Shown: positions 38,245 through 48,221 of the stretch, piece by piece
Layout: every line of letters starts with the position of its first letter
How positions within the stretch are numbered: position 1 is the first letter of the stretch
Source: Candidatus Woesearchaeota archaeon
GTDB taxonomy: Archaea > Nanobdellota > Nanobdellia > Woesearchaeales > GW2011-AR4
Direction: 5' to 3'
DNA: 50,470 bases
Assembly: GCA_018303185.1 (NCBI GenBank)
Contig: JAGVYR010000003.1
Coordinates: 1-50,470, forward strand
Program-made: the position numbers and the translations under genes
Notes under the pieces: model-generated
What the model saw: the letters and a program-made list of their open reading frames with translations, nothing else
Told to the model about the DNA's origin: nothing
The model's database searches: none

Positions 38245-41200
38245 ATGGATAAGAATAAGGCTTTCATTCTCTGGTTTAAGGATTTGGCTATTGACGACGT
38301 GCCGTTTGTGGGCGGAAAAAATGCGTCCCTTGGCGAAATGTACCGCAATTTAACCTCTAAAGGGGTTGCCATCCCAAACGGGTTTGCAGTTACAGCTCAT
38401 GCTTACCATTACCTTCTTGAGAAAGCGGGAATCAGGGATGAGATAAGGCAGATTCTTTCAGACCTCGACACAACCAACATGCAGAATCTTTCCGAGAGGG
38501 GCAGGAAAGTGAGGGAAGCTATACTGAAAGCGCATTTCCCGAAAAATCTTGCGGATGAAATCATAGAAGCCTATAAGCACATGTGCAAGGAATACGGAGC
38601 AAATACTGATGTTGCAGTAAGGAGCAGCGCTACAGCCGAAGACCTTCCTGATGCAAGCTTTGCGGGCCAGCAGGAGACTTACCTTAACATCAAAGGCGAT
38701 CATCTTCTGATTGAGACATGCAAGAAATGCTTTGCGTCTTTATTCACAAACAGGGCCATTTCCTACAGGGTTGACAAGGGGTTTGACCATTTCAAGATTG
38801 GCCTGAGCATCGGAGTGCAGAAAATGGTAAGGTCGGACTTGGCATCCTCGGGAGTTATGTTCTCCATAGACACTGAATCCGGCTTTAAAGACGCGGTTCT
38901 GATTACAGGAGCATATGGGCTGGGGGAAAATGTCGTGCAGGGCGCTGTAAACCCTGACCAGTTCTATGTATTCAAGCCCACACTAAAGGGAAAATTCAGG
39001 CCCATACTCAGCAAGAAACTGGGCGAGAAAGCGATAAAAATGGTTTACAGCAACGAGGGCAGCAAGCACACAACAGAAAATATAAGTGTGCCTGAAAATG
39101 AAAGGAAAAAATTCGTAATTGATGATGATGAGATTCTGATGCTTGCCAAATGGTCATGCATAATAGAAGACCATTACTCAAAAAAGGCAGGGCATTTCAA
39201 GCCCATGGACATGGAGTGGGCAAAAGACGGGAAGACAGGAAAGCTGTTCATAGTGCAGGCAAGGCCTGAAACAGTGCAGAGCCAGAAGAATGTGAATATT
39301 CTTGAGGAATACAGGCTGAAGGAGAAAGGAACGCTGCTTGTCGCAGGAAGGAGCGTCGGCAACAGGATTGGAGCAGGAAATGCGAATGTGATAAAGGAAG
39401 TGAGCCATATAAACCGGTTTGAAAAAGATGAAGTGCTTGTTACTGACATGACAGACCCTGACTGGGAGCCGATTATGAAAATTGCTTCTGCAATCGTTAC
39501 CAACAGAGGGGGCAGAACTTGCTTTGCCGGAGAAACAAAAATATTAACTGACCGAGGCTTTAAGACAATAAAGGAAATTTATGAAAATCATGAAGGGCTG
39601 AGGGTTCCATCCTTAGACCGTTCCACATTGAAAGTCGAATGGAAAAGTATCTTAGCTTCTATGAAAAGAAGAGGCTCCCTGATTGAGATTACTGCCTCAC
39701 AGACAGGCAGGTGCAAAAATAATACTTTAAAGCTGACAAAGGACCACAAAATGCTGACTTTCTCAAACAGGAAGCTAATATCCGAAGAAATAGGGAATTT
39801 GATTGCTGGCGGAAGCTTATTGCTGGCAGCCCAATACATCCCAAACCCTTCAATGCCGGACAGCAGGGAAAAAAAGCTTGCATACCTTCTTGGAGCTATA
39901 ATGACTGATGGCCATATTCATACAAGCAGAACACACGGGGAGATAACATTCATACAGTCTCCGACAAAAGAAAAAGAGGAGTTCATAGAGCAAGTTCAGG
40001 AATATGCGGCAGAAGCGCTGGGAAAAAGGTTTACTGTCTCAAAGAAGCTGACTTCCAGCGGGGATATAAGGGGAAAACCGGCAATAGGAAATGCGAATGC
40101 CTACAGGCTCTACAGCAAAGATCTTGCATACGAGCTTAAATCCAAAGCGGAGAACATATCCATGACATTACTGCATGCCGGTGAGGATATCATAATGAAT
40201 TTTCTGGCAGGAGTCATAGACGGCGACGGCTCTTTCAACCATGCTTCCAGCAGGATAAACATTTACTGCTCCAAACCGAGCTTATTGGAAGCAATTGTAA
40301 TTTCATGCTTAAGACTGGGGATTATGCCTCAAATCACCAGGAACAGGACAATATGGAATGTGCAGATAGTCGAGTCTGTGGAAAAGATACTCAGCTACAC
40401 AAAGAGAGTCAAAGGAAAATTCCTCAGAAGCAGGCAGGGAACACGTTTTTTTTCTGCCAGGCAGCTTCTCCATGACATCAGGGAAACGGCAAATTACAAA
40501 GGGAGAGTACTAAGCTATATCAATAAAAACCTGCTTATAGACGCCAATAAATTAAGGGAAAATGTGATGCCCCTGTGCCCAGAAGAATCCAGAGCACAGA
40601 TTAGAAAAATACTTGATTCGGATACCAGGATGGTCAGGGGAAGATTCCTAAGGGAAATCGGGCAGGATGACGTATACAACATAACTGTCGAGGACAACCA
40701 TAATTATATTGTTTTCACAGAAGACTATAGCCCAATTCTTGTGAATAATTGCCACGCCGCCATAATCGCGCGCGAGCTGGGAATCCCGTGCATTGTCGGC
40801 ACCGGAAAGGGAACTGAAAAAATAAAATCCGGGCAGGACATCACTGTAAGCTGCGCTGAGGGAGAGCAGGGCAATGTCTACAAGGGAAAACTGAAGTTTG
40901 AGATAAAAAAGACTGACTTGAGGAAGCTGAAAAGGCCAAAGACAAAGATTATGATGAATGTGGGCAACCCAGACCAGGCTTTTGAGCTTAGCTTTACGCC
41001 AAATGACGGCGTGGGACTGGCAAGGGAAGAATTCATCATAAATTCTTACATAGGCATACATCCCCTTGCGCTGATAAATTTCAGCTCTCTAAAGGATTAC
41101 GATGCAAGGAAAAAGATAGAGAAGCTGACTCACGGCTATAAGAATAAAGTTGACTATTACGTCGACAAGCTTGCGCAGGGAGTTGCAATGATAGGGGCTG

Positions 41201-41889
41201 CTTTTTATCCGAAAGATGTAATTGTAAGGCTTTCTGACTTCAAGAGCAATGAATATGCAAACCTTATTGGGGGAAAGGAATTTGAGCCTTCTGAAGACAA
41301 TCCTATGATTGGCTGGAGAGGCGCATCAAGGTATTATTCGGAGAAGTACAAGCCTGCTTTTGCGCTTGAGTGCAAAGCGCTTGCCCGCGTCAGGAACGAG
41401 ATGGGGCTTAACAATGTCAAGCTGATGGTGCCTTTCTGCAGGACTGTAAATGAAGGGAAACTTGTGATAAAAGAGATGGAAAAGCGCGGACTGAAGCAGG
41501 GAAAAAACGGGCTGCAGGTATATGTGATGTGCGAAATCCCATCAAATGCGCTGCTTGCCGATGAGTTCTCAAAAGTGTTTGACGGCTTTTCGATAGGCAG
41601 CAATGACCTGACGCAGCTTACTTTAGGGCTGGACAGGGATTCAGAGCTTGTGAGCCATATCTATGATGAAAGGGATTTAGCTGTAAGGAAGCTTGTTGCA
41701 CTGGCAATAATGAAGGCAAAGCAGAACAAGAGGAAAATAGGGATTTGCGGAGATGCTCCCTCGACATACCCAGAATTTGCGCGCTTCCTTGTGCAGCATG
41801 GGATTGATTCCATATCATTGAGCCCGGATGCGGTTATATCCACTACACTTGCCATTTTGGATGAGGAGAAAAAGGTTAAAAGAAGATAA
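38245..41889 (+). CDS. ppsA: Phosphoenolpyruvate synthase with intein
   Basis: DVPFVGGKNASLGEMY..., TNRGGRT|C...CHAAIIARELGIPCIVGTG, C-terminal FSIGSNDLTQLTLGLDRD; intein interrupts at the catalytic His region. Confidence 0.95.
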   Translation: MDKNKAFILWFKDLAIDDVPFVGGKNASLGEMYRNLTSKGVAIPNGFAVTAHAYHYLLEKAGIRDEIRQILSDLDTTNMQNLSERGRKVREAILKAHFPKNLADEIIEAYKHMCKEYGANTDVAVRSSATAEDLPDASFAGQQETYLNIKGDHLLIETCKKCFASLFTNRAISYRVDKGFDHFKIGLSIGVQKMVRSDLASSGVMFSIDTESGFKDAVLITGAYGLGENVVQGAVNPDQFYVFKPTLKGKFRPILSKKLGEKAIKMVYSNEGSKHTTENISVPENERKKFVIDDDEILMLAKWSCIIEDHYSKKAGHFKPMDMEWAKDGKTGKLFIVQARPETVQSQKNVNILEEYRLKEKGTLLVAGRSVGNRIGAGNANVIKEVSHINRFEKDEVLVTDMTDPDWEPIMKIASAIVTNRGGRTCFAGETKILTDRGFKTIKEIYENHEGLRVPSLDRSTLKVEWKSILASMKRRGSLIEITASQTGRCKNNTLKLTKDHKMLTFSNRKLISEEIGNLIAGGSLLLAAQYIPNPSMPDSREKKLAYLLGAIMTDGHIHTSRTHGEITFIQSPTKEKEEFIEQVQEYAAEALGKRFTVSKKLTSSGDIRGKPAIGNANAYRLYSKDLAYELKSKAENISMTLLHAGEDIIMNFLAGVIDGDGSFNHASSRINIYCSKPSLLEAIVISCLRLGIMPQITRNRTIWNVQIVESVEKILSYTKRVKGKFLRSRQGTRFFSARQLLHDIRETANYKGRVLSYINKNLLIDANKLRENVMPLCPEESRAQIRKILDSDTRMVRGRFLREIGQDDVYNITVEDNHNYIVFTEDYSPILVNNCHAAIIARELGIPCIVGTGKGTEKIKSGQDITVSCAEGEQGNVYKGKLKFEIKKTDLRKLKRPKTKIMMNVGNPDQAFELSFTPNDGVGLAREEFIINSYIGIHPLALINFSSLKDYDARKKIEKLTHGYKNKVDYYVDKLAQGVAMIGAAFYPKDVIVRLSDFKSNEYANLIGGKEFEPSEDNPMIGWRGASRYYSEKYKPAFALECKALARVRNEMGLNNVKLMVPFCRTVNEGKLVIKEMEKRGLKQGKNGLQVYVMCEIPSNALLADEFSKVFDGFSIGSNDLTQLTLGLDRDSELVSHIYDERDLAVRKLVALAIMKAKQNKRKIGICGDAPSTYPEFARFLVQHGIDSISLSPDAVISTTLAILDEEKKVKRR
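39520..40749 (+). other. Intein (410 aa) with LAGLIDADG homing endonuclease in PEP synthase
   Basis: Starts CFAGETKILTDRGFKTIKEI; LLGAIMTDGHIH and LAGVIDGDGSFN motifs; ends DYSPILVNN followed by +1 Cys. Confidence 0.95.
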
Positions 41890-41916
41890 CCCGTGTGCTC
41901 TGGTTCATATTTTTTG

Positions 41917-42822
41917 TTAGCTCTTTATATTAATTTTGACTCCTTGTGAAGAAGGAGGGATATATCCGGGAGAATTTGGCCCTATCTTATTGTCAATTAC
42001 CTCTAAATTCCTTACGCCTATATCAGAATCGCCTATCTGATCGGCTTTGAATTCGAGCTCCAGAACAACTCCGGAACCGAGGGGCCCTTTTCCGAGCTTT
42101 ACAATAAACATCTGATTACACCTAAGGGCCGAGGAAGCAGAACAGCTTGAGGTGTAATATCCCGCTTTTCCCATCCACTTGCTCAGGGGATCATTAATGC
42201 TGTTTGCAACTGCACTTAGATGCGTATCCGGCACCTTTGCTCCCTGAAATGACACTTTAGGGCTGTAAACCAGATCAAATGAGACGCTTTGAAGATTAAA
42301 GACGCAGTCAGACCTCAGATATAATGTGAATGTGTCTTTTTTTTTTATAGAGCTGCTTAAGACGACATAATCACCGTTTACAGACGCCAGCTCCAGGCTT
42401 ACAAGATTCCTTGATATCCTTATGTCATTGCTGTTCTTGGTTATGCAGTAGTTCAGGAAGCCGGGGTGGTTTTTTTCAAGGAAGCCGCCTTTAATTTCAG
42501 CCGGGAATATCACTGCAACTGACTTCCCTTTTTCGCCTGTTATGTTTATGGAGAGTATGTCCTTCTCGAGCGCCAGAGAGTAGTTCTTGCCGTTAAGATT
42601 GGGTGGAATAACGAACTGCCTTATGTAGTTGTTATTCACCTGGGTTGCCAGCAGAACTTCATTCCTCAGGACAGAGGCGAGGTTCTGCATCAGCACAAAA
42701 TCTTCCTGATCCTGAAAGTCAGAAACTTTACTGTTCAGCACTTTAAGAAAAATTCCGGAGACGAGCAGTACCAGACCAAAGACCAGCATGAACTCCATAG
42801 AAACCTGGGATATTCTAGCCAA
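41917..42822 (-). CDS. Pilin-like protein with class III signal and cohesin-like C-terminal domain (TTG start)
   Basis: LARISQVSMEFMLVFGLVLLVSGIF; FDLVYSPKVSFQG...VLELEFKADQIGDSDIGVRNLEVID cohesin-like. Confidence 0.65.
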   Translation of the reverse strand: MARISQVSMEFMLVFGLVLLVSGIFLKVLNSKVSDFQDQEDFVLMQNLASVLRNEVLLATQVNNNYIRQFVIPPNLNGKNYSLALEKDILSINITGEKGKSVAVIFPAEIKGGFLEKNHPGFLNYCITKNSNDIRISRNLVSLELASVNGDYVVLSSSIKKKDTFTLYLRSDCVFNLQSVSFDLVYSPKVSFQGAKVPDTHLSAVANSINDPLSKWMGKAGYYTSSCSASSALRCNQMFIVKLGKGPLGSGVVLELEFKADQIGDSDIGVRNLEVIDNKIGPNSPGYIPPSSQGVKINIKS

Positions 42823-43333
42823 GGGAAACACCCCCGATGTGAACACCATCGCCTTTTGCCTCAAACTTAAGATTTTTTATTCCCTGGCTTGTTTCATTTT
42901 CATAGAATGTATAGATTTTACACCGGATATTGGGTGTATTCAGGCACTCCCCTATAAGCGGGCTCCTTCCTTCAAGCATTATAGGAACCTGAGAGTCAAA
43001 CAGCTTCAATGAAGAGCCTTCTGAGGTAGAGATGTTTACTGCAAGTATATGCTCCTCAGGCTTATTGTCAGAATTCTTGTCTATCTCCGCTATGAAAGCC
43101 TTTTCTATCCCTGCAGGCATGTTAAAAGCCACTGTAATCCTCGAACCCACCCCCTTGTAGCTGGCTTCCTTCGCCGTGGATATTATCCTTTCCGCTATAA
43201 CCTCTATTTCCTCAAGGGTTATAGTGTCAGAAGAATCCCGGAGGTAAGACCTCAAAATGTAGAAGGAAGGCAGGGATATCATAAGGACTACGCCAATAAT
43301 CAGGATGTATTCAAAGCTAATCTGGGATTTCAT
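42815..43333 (-). CDS. Pilin-like protein (class III signal)
   Basis: MKSQISFEYILIIGVVLMISLPSF. Confidence 0.75.
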   Translation of the reverse strand: MKSQISFEYILIIGVVLMISLPSFYILRSYLRDSSDTITLEEIEVIAERIISTAKEASYKGVGSRITVAFNMPAGIEKAFIAEIDKNSDNKPEEHILAVNISTSEGSSLKLFDSQVPIMLEGRSPLIGECLNTPNIRCKIYTFYENETSQGIKNLKFEAKGDGVHIGGVSLG

Positions 43334-43356
43334 CTTCTCCTTGATAAAGAAAAAAA

Positions 43357-43848
43357 TTAAGGCGCTACTGTCGCCTGGATTGTGCCTGTAGCTGTCCTGT
43401 CAATTGCAGACCCAATTATCTGATAAGTTACTGTTAAAGTTCCCTTAATTTTCTTACCTGCAGGAATACCCAGGGTGCATTTCATGGAAACAGGGCTGGA
43501 TAATGCGCCATTGACTACTGAGAGTGTAACAGGCTTTTCACATGGGGTGCTTCCCCACATCCCAGCCATATCTTCGACGCCCACAATTGCTACTTTCTTG
43601 ATATCTATATTCTTCCCAACCTGGTTTCTAAATTCAAGCTTAATGTTATCGTTTGAGCCTGATTGCACCTGTACCGCATAATTCTCACAAGTCAGGCCTT
43701 CTCCGGATAATTTGCATGAATCAGGGAGGAACCTTCCTAGGTCAAGGACGCCAAAATAAACCAGGGCCCCAATGGCCAATGTTACGACAAGGATTACCAA
43801 TCCATAAACAAGAACAGACTCCATTGCTATTTGTGACTTTTTGAGCAT
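43357..43848 (-). CDS. Pilin-like protein (class III signal)
   Basis: MLKKSQIAMESVLVYGLVILVVTLAIGALVYF. Confidence 0.75.
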   Translation of the reverse strand: MLKKSQIAMESVLVYGLVILVVTLAIGALVYFGVLDLGRFLPDSCKLSGEGLTCENYAVQVQSGSNDNIKLEFRNQVGKNIDIKKVAIVGVEDMAGMWGSTPCEKPVTLSVVNGALSSPVSMKCTLGIPAGKKIKGTLTVTYQIIGSAIDRTATGTIQATVAP

Positions 43849-43899
43849 GAACTCACCTCTTACAGCTTATATCCCTTGAAATGCGTATTTAAACTTTTT

Positions 43900-44135
43900 G
43901 TTTTTAAGGCTTGTTTGCAAGTTAACTGTTTTCTTTCATCAAGAGAAGCCGAAAATCAGTCGCGACGCTTTTCCAAATGGCGGCTTCTTTTAGGGTACAG
44001 CCGTGATAAGGTGATTAATCTCCCGTCTAATGGCTATTCTTCAAAAGCATAAAACCTTGAATTTTGCCGTTATAGACAGTATAATGCATTTATTTGAATC
44101 TCCTCGGATGAACTTGCAAACAAGCAGTTTTTAAA
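43900..44135. mobile_element. MITE-like hairpin element A (15-bp perfect TIR)
   Basis: GCTTGTTTGCAAGTT (43909-43923)/AACTTGCAAACAAGC (44111-44125), flanks GTTTTTAAG and GTTTTTAAA. Confidence 0.65.
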
Positions 44136-44302
44136 GGCTCTGGTGAAAATCTCGCTTTGCTCGGCTGGTGCCTGCTCGCCTAAATGAGCTTTTCGCAGAC
44201 CTGCCACCCCGCAGGGGGCAATTCCCCCGTCAGGCTTAAGGAGTTTTTCACAGGGCTCGCATATTGGCACCAGCTTCATTTTCACCAGAGCCGTTTTAAA
44301 AG
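44127..44302. mobile_element. MITE-like hairpin element B (15-bp perfect TIR), tandem to A
   Basis: GGCTCTGGTGAAAAT (44136-44150)/ATTTTCACCAGAGCC (44278-44292), nested GCTGGTGCC/GGCACCAGC, flanks GTTTTTAAA and GTTTTAAAA. Confidence 0.7.
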
Positions 44303-45366
44303 ACCGCGCTGAACACATATGTCAGGACTTTTAAGGCGATTTGGTATATGAGCAGGGAGCCTACTACAAACAAAGGAAGATATTTTATCCCGGCCTTGAT
44401 ATCCCCTTTGACAAGGCTGACAAGTATGAATGTTGAGGCGACGGAGATTGCACCTATGGAAAACCTGGAAAATGCGATGAAGGATCCCGGGCTGAAATGT
44501 ATTTCCCCTATGAAGAGCGGAAGATTGCCTCCGGAAACCGAGGAAGATGCCGCGATTTTTGAGCCTATGCTTTGCAGGATAACAAGCAGGTTGAAGGAAA
44601 ATGCAAACAAAACAGGGGAGATGACTGTGGCTATAAGCGCTATAAAAATGACATAGTTTGTGACGCTCGCCACCGCCTGACGCTTCATATATGTCGTCTC
44701 CTCAATATTTTTTACAAGCTCCTCTATGATATCGGTTATGTTGCCTCCCTGCTCTATCCCTGCGATGATAATGCTTATTGCCTCCTTGAGAATTGGAGAA
44801 TCATACTTAGAGACAAGCTCATTAAGGGCTTCCGTCATGTCCTCTCCAGACATAGACTTTTTTGCCACAATCTCTATTTCCTTCTCAAGCACAGAATAAT
44901 CCTCCTCAACAGCATTCCACAATGCCTTGTCAAATGTCATTCCCGCCTTCAGATTGGTGTTGACTGCCTGCAGGAATGCTGGAAGCACTTCCTCTATCTT
45001 GCTTGTCCTCTGGTATATCTTAAGGTCGAAGTAAAACTTGGCAATGTAGATGAAAAGCACGCTGAGGCAAAGCTGCACCAAAGTAAAGTAGAGGAATGTA
45101 AAAAACAGCATGAAAAGGCTGCCGGTGCCGAACCCGAACCCAAGAACAGATACAACAGGCTCAGAAAGGTATGATATATTGATGAATATAAATGAAAATA
45201 CTGTTATAAGGAACGCCAAAAAAAACATCATGCCGAAATCACGGTAAGGCACTTTTGTTATGCCCGCTTTCATAAGGTACTGCCTTATGTTTGGCCTTGC
45301 CCTTGCAGGCATAAATGTATCGCCTATCTTTTCAAAAACCCTGTCCAATCCCTTCTTTAGCTTCAT
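44296..45366 (-). CDS. Archaeal type IV pilus assembly membrane protein (TadC/FlaJ/GspF-like)
   Basis: LKAGMTFDKALWNAVEEDYSVLEKEIEIVAKKSMSGEDMTEALNELVSKY...GGNITDIIEELVKNIEE. Confidence 0.88.
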   Translation of the reverse strand: MKLKKGLDRVFEKIGDTFMPARARPNIRQYLMKAGITKVPYRDFGMMFFLAFLITVFSFIFINISYLSEPVVSVLGFGFGTGSLFMLFFTFLYFTLVQLCLSVLFIYIAKFYFDLKIYQRTSKIEEVLPAFLQAVNTNLKAGMTFDKALWNAVEEDYSVLEKEIEIVAKKSMSGEDMTEALNELVSKYDSPILKEAISIIIAGIEQGGNITDIIEELVKNIEETTYMKRQAVASVTNYVIFIALIATVISPVLFAFSFNLLVILQSIGSKIAASSSVSGGNLPLFIGEIHFSPGSFIAFSRFSIGAISVASTFILVSLVKGDIKAGIKYLPLFVVGSLLIYQIALKVLTYVFSAVF

Positions 45367-46187
45367 AGGTTCACCATGGGCTTTATAGACTTGAAGATAT
45401 AGATAAAAAGCATCTGCAGGCCCGCTATCGGCATAAAGATAAGGCCGAGCAGGGTGCCTGTCACCTTGATATTGACAAAACTTGCCCCTATTATGAATAC
45501 AGATACGCCCAGAGAAGGTGCAATCACTCCAAGCACCATATAGAACATTGAAAGGGAGCTTATCTTCTTGCTATAGGACTCAATTTTTATGAGCTGCTCC
45601 CGCGTCATCTGCCTCAGCAGAACCTCAAGGTTATTCTTCACATCCACACCTGTGCTCAGGGATTCCCTTATGACTCTAAGCACCTCCTTGAACTGCTTTG
45701 ACGGCGTGTACAGATAAGCGTTATTGATTGAATTCTCGACTGTGTCACCGCGGTATATGTCCCCTATTATCTCGCCGAAATACCTGCTGGAATTCGTCTT
45801 CAATCGCGCTACGTCAGCAAGAGCATTAAGCAGAGGTGAGCCGGTCCTCATCTTCAGGAGAAGGTAGCGGACCGAATAAAGAAGGTCTGACTCAATCTCC
45901 TGAGTCCTTTTTTTGATTGAATAATAAGGCAGGCCAAGCATTATATGATAGCCCAGATAGAATGAGCCTGCAAGAACCAGTATCCAGTAAAGCATGCTTA
46001 TCTTTTCCTTCAGGAACACAAAAAAGAAAGGCGCTGAAATTATGAATGAGAGCACAAAGGCTATAAGCGCCGATTTTTTAATGTAAGAGTCGACACTCTC
46101 CTTTATGTTAGCCTGCTTCAGCTGCAAATCAAGCCTGCGGTTCTTACTGGATAGAAATTCTATAAGCGGGCCAGATATATTAACCAC
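45363..46187 (-). CDS. Archaeal type IV pilus assembly membrane protein (second TadB/FlaJ-like half)
   Basis: MRTGSPLLNALADVAR...IRESLSTGVDVKNNLEVLLRQMTREQLIKIE. Confidence 0.85.
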   Translation of the reverse strand: MVNISGPLIEFLSSKNRRLDLQLKQANIKESVDSYIKKSALIAFVLSFIISAPFFFVFLKEKISMLYWILVLAGSFYLGYHIMLGLPYYSIKKRTQEIESDLLYSVRYLLLKMRTGSPLLNALADVARLKTNSSRYFGEIIGDIYRGDTVENSINNAYLYTPSKQFKEVLRVIRESLSTGVDVKNNLEVLLRQMTREQLIKIESYSKKISSLSMFYMVLGVIAPSLGVSVFIIGASFVNIKVTGTLLGLIFMPIAGLQMLFIYIFKSIKPMVNL

Positions 46188-47688
46188 CCGATATTCTTTT
46201 CATCAGGCTGGTGTTTTCAGTGTAATATTCTTCCATGATATTACCTATCTCATTGACGTCATTAATGCCCTTCTTTACCACCCACTTCAACACTTTAATC
46301 TTGTCTGACAAATCCTTGGCTATTGTGCTCTCGCTGAGGCCTGCGTGTATCTTAAGCGTCTTCTTTATCGTGACAGATTTTCCTGCCCGCTTCATTTTGC
46401 CGGTAAGCATGTCAAGCTGGAAGAGTATGCTTGGCTGCCCACCCGGCAGCATTTCTGCCACCTGAAAGGTTTTTCTTTGGCCGGTACGCCTGTTCCTGTT
46501 CTGCACAACCATGAGGTCCAGTGAAGACAGTATCGCTTTCGGAATCTCTATAGGAGGGTTTGTAAGGCGGGCTATTGTCTCGTCAACGTCGCTTGCATGC
46601 AGCGTAGCATAGACGCTGTGCCCTGTGTGGATTGCCTCGAAAAGGACTTCTGCCTCCTTCTTCCTCCTTATTTCGCCTACAATTATCCTGTCCGGCCTCA
46701 TCCTCAGTGAATTTGTCATAAGGTCAAGCATGCTTACCTCCCCCTTTCCTTCCTGATTGGGGAGCCTTGTTTCCATAGGCACCCAGTGAAGGCTATCGGG
46801 AAGCTGTATCTCCCTTGTGTCCTCTATGCTTATAACACGCTGGTTAGGGGGAAGAAAGTTAGTAAGGACATTGAGCATTGATGTTTTTCCCGAGCCTGTT
46901 CCACCGACAATGAACAGGGACAGCTCGTAATGCATCGCCTGCCACAGGAATGCAGCTGTATCAATATCGATAGTCTTATTTGCTATCATGTCTGTTATTG
47001 TCCATGGCTTCTCTGCAAACTTTCTTATGGTAATAGTGTTGCCTTTTGTCGTGACTGGGCTAAGGGTCGCATTGACCCTGTCCCCGGTAGCAAGGTGGGA
47101 ATCCATCAGAGGCTCGAGTATGCTGAACTCCTTTCCCGTCTCACGCGCTATTATAGTTGCGAAATGCCTTACCTTCCTTTCAGTATCTACAAAAATATTG
47201 GTCATGAGCCATCCATGCTTCTTATGGTAGACACGGACGCATTCTTTTGCGTTGTTGACAACAACTTCCTCAAGATTCGGGTCCTTAAGAAGGTACTCCA
47301 TCTCGCCAAAGCCCAGGCTCGTAAGCACAACGAAATTGGTGAGCATGCTAAGGGATTTTTCATCAAGGTTGCCAAAATATTCTTTCATCAGGGCGCTTAT
47401 CTTTTCCCTGAACTGCGCCCTTATTGATGATTCGTCCTCTGCTTCTGTCTTGTCCAGCAGATTGAATGAGACTTCATTCACTATCTCCTCCTTGATTTTC
47501 TGGATTACTATCTTCGTCGGGCCGCTTACCTCAAGAAGGCCGACCTTATAGACCTTTGTCGGCTTTCCCTGCTCTTTCACAATCTGCACATTTACCGGGA
47601 TGTTCTCTACATTCAGGTTGTATGAATCCTCCTGATGGCTGCTTTCGTGCTGCCTGCCGGCATTTTCAACCTGCTTTTTCTTTTTCAT
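46180..47688 (-). CDS. Type II/IV secretion ATPase (GspE/VirB11/TadA-like)
   Basis: LFIVGGTGSGKTSMLNVLTNFLPPNQRVISIEDTREIQLP, LRMRPDRIIVGEIRRKKEAEVLFEAIHTGHSVYATLHA. Confidence 0.95.
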   Translation of the reverse strand: MKKKKQVENAGRQHESSHQEDSYNLNVENIPVNVQIVKEQGKPTKVYKVGLLEVSGPTKIVIQKIKEEIVNEVSFNLLDKTEAEDESSIRAQFREKISALMKEYFGNLDEKSLSMLTNFVVLTSLGFGEMEYLLKDPNLEEVVVNNAKECVRVYHKKHGWLMTNIFVDTERKVRHFATIIARETGKEFSILEPLMDSHLATGDRVNATLSPVTTKGNTITIRKFAEKPWTITDMIANKTIDIDTAAFLWQAMHYELSLFIVGGTGSGKTSMLNVLTNFLPPNQRVISIEDTREIQLPDSLHWVPMETRLPNQEGKGEVSMLDLMTNSLRMRPDRIIVGEIRRKKEAEVLFEAIHTGHSVYATLHASDVDETIARLTNPPIEIPKAILSSLDLMVVQNRNRRTGQRKTFQVAEMLPGGQPSILFQLDMLTGKMKRAGKSVTIKKTLKIHAGLSESTIAKDLSDKIKVLKWVVKKGINDVNEIGNIMEEYYTENTSLMKRISGG

Positions 47689-48134
47689 TTTCCCGGTGCC
47701 ACAAGCTTTTTGTATGCTTTGTAAAGGCCATTGAATATCTCTTCCTCACTTTTCAGGCCTTTTGTTTTATCAAAGAGGCGCTTTGTCTGGATGAACTCTC
47801 TTGTGGCCGCTTCAAAGTTGCTGCCCGATATAAGCTCGTTAATCTGCCTTATCCTTGCCCTTAAGTTTTCCTCGGCAGTTTCCTTCCTTGAATAGCGCAT
47901 TTGCCTTTCCGGCTCTATCCTGCCTGCGGAGGGGTTTTCTGATGTTCCAAGCAGCACAATATACGGCTTCATGAACTTAAATTCCATCTTAAGAATGCCT
48001 TCTTCTTCCAGGTATTTTGCAATCTTTTCAATGGTTTCTTCCTTGATGCCCAGAGAGGAGGATATGTCCTTTATGGCCATAGGCTGGCCATGCGGCAGTA
48101 TGCCTAGAATATAGTCTACATTCGTTTTCAGCAT
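47685..48134 (-). CDS. Winged-helix/helical protein of pilus operon
   Basis: ATGA overlap with ATPase; IKDISSSLGIKEETIEKIAKYLEEEGILKM. Confidence 0.65.
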   Translation of the reverse strand: MLKTNVDYILGILPHGQPMAIKDISSSLGIKEETIEKIAKYLEEEGILKMEFKFMKPYIVLLGTSENPSAGRIEPERQMRYSRKETAEENLRARIRQINELISGSNFEAATREFIQTKRLFDKTKGLKSEEEIFNGLYKAYKKLVAPGK

Positions 48135-48221
48135 TTTATATTTTTGTTGTTGTGAGTTTAAAAATAAAGTGTGTCATTCTTTAATGGTATTTTTAATTTT
48201 TAATTTTGGAATGATGAATTT

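Noticed and set aside
44348-45174. Plus-strand ORFs antisense to the pilus platform gene
   Set aside because: Shadow ORFs opposite a recognisable FlaJ/TadC-like protein.
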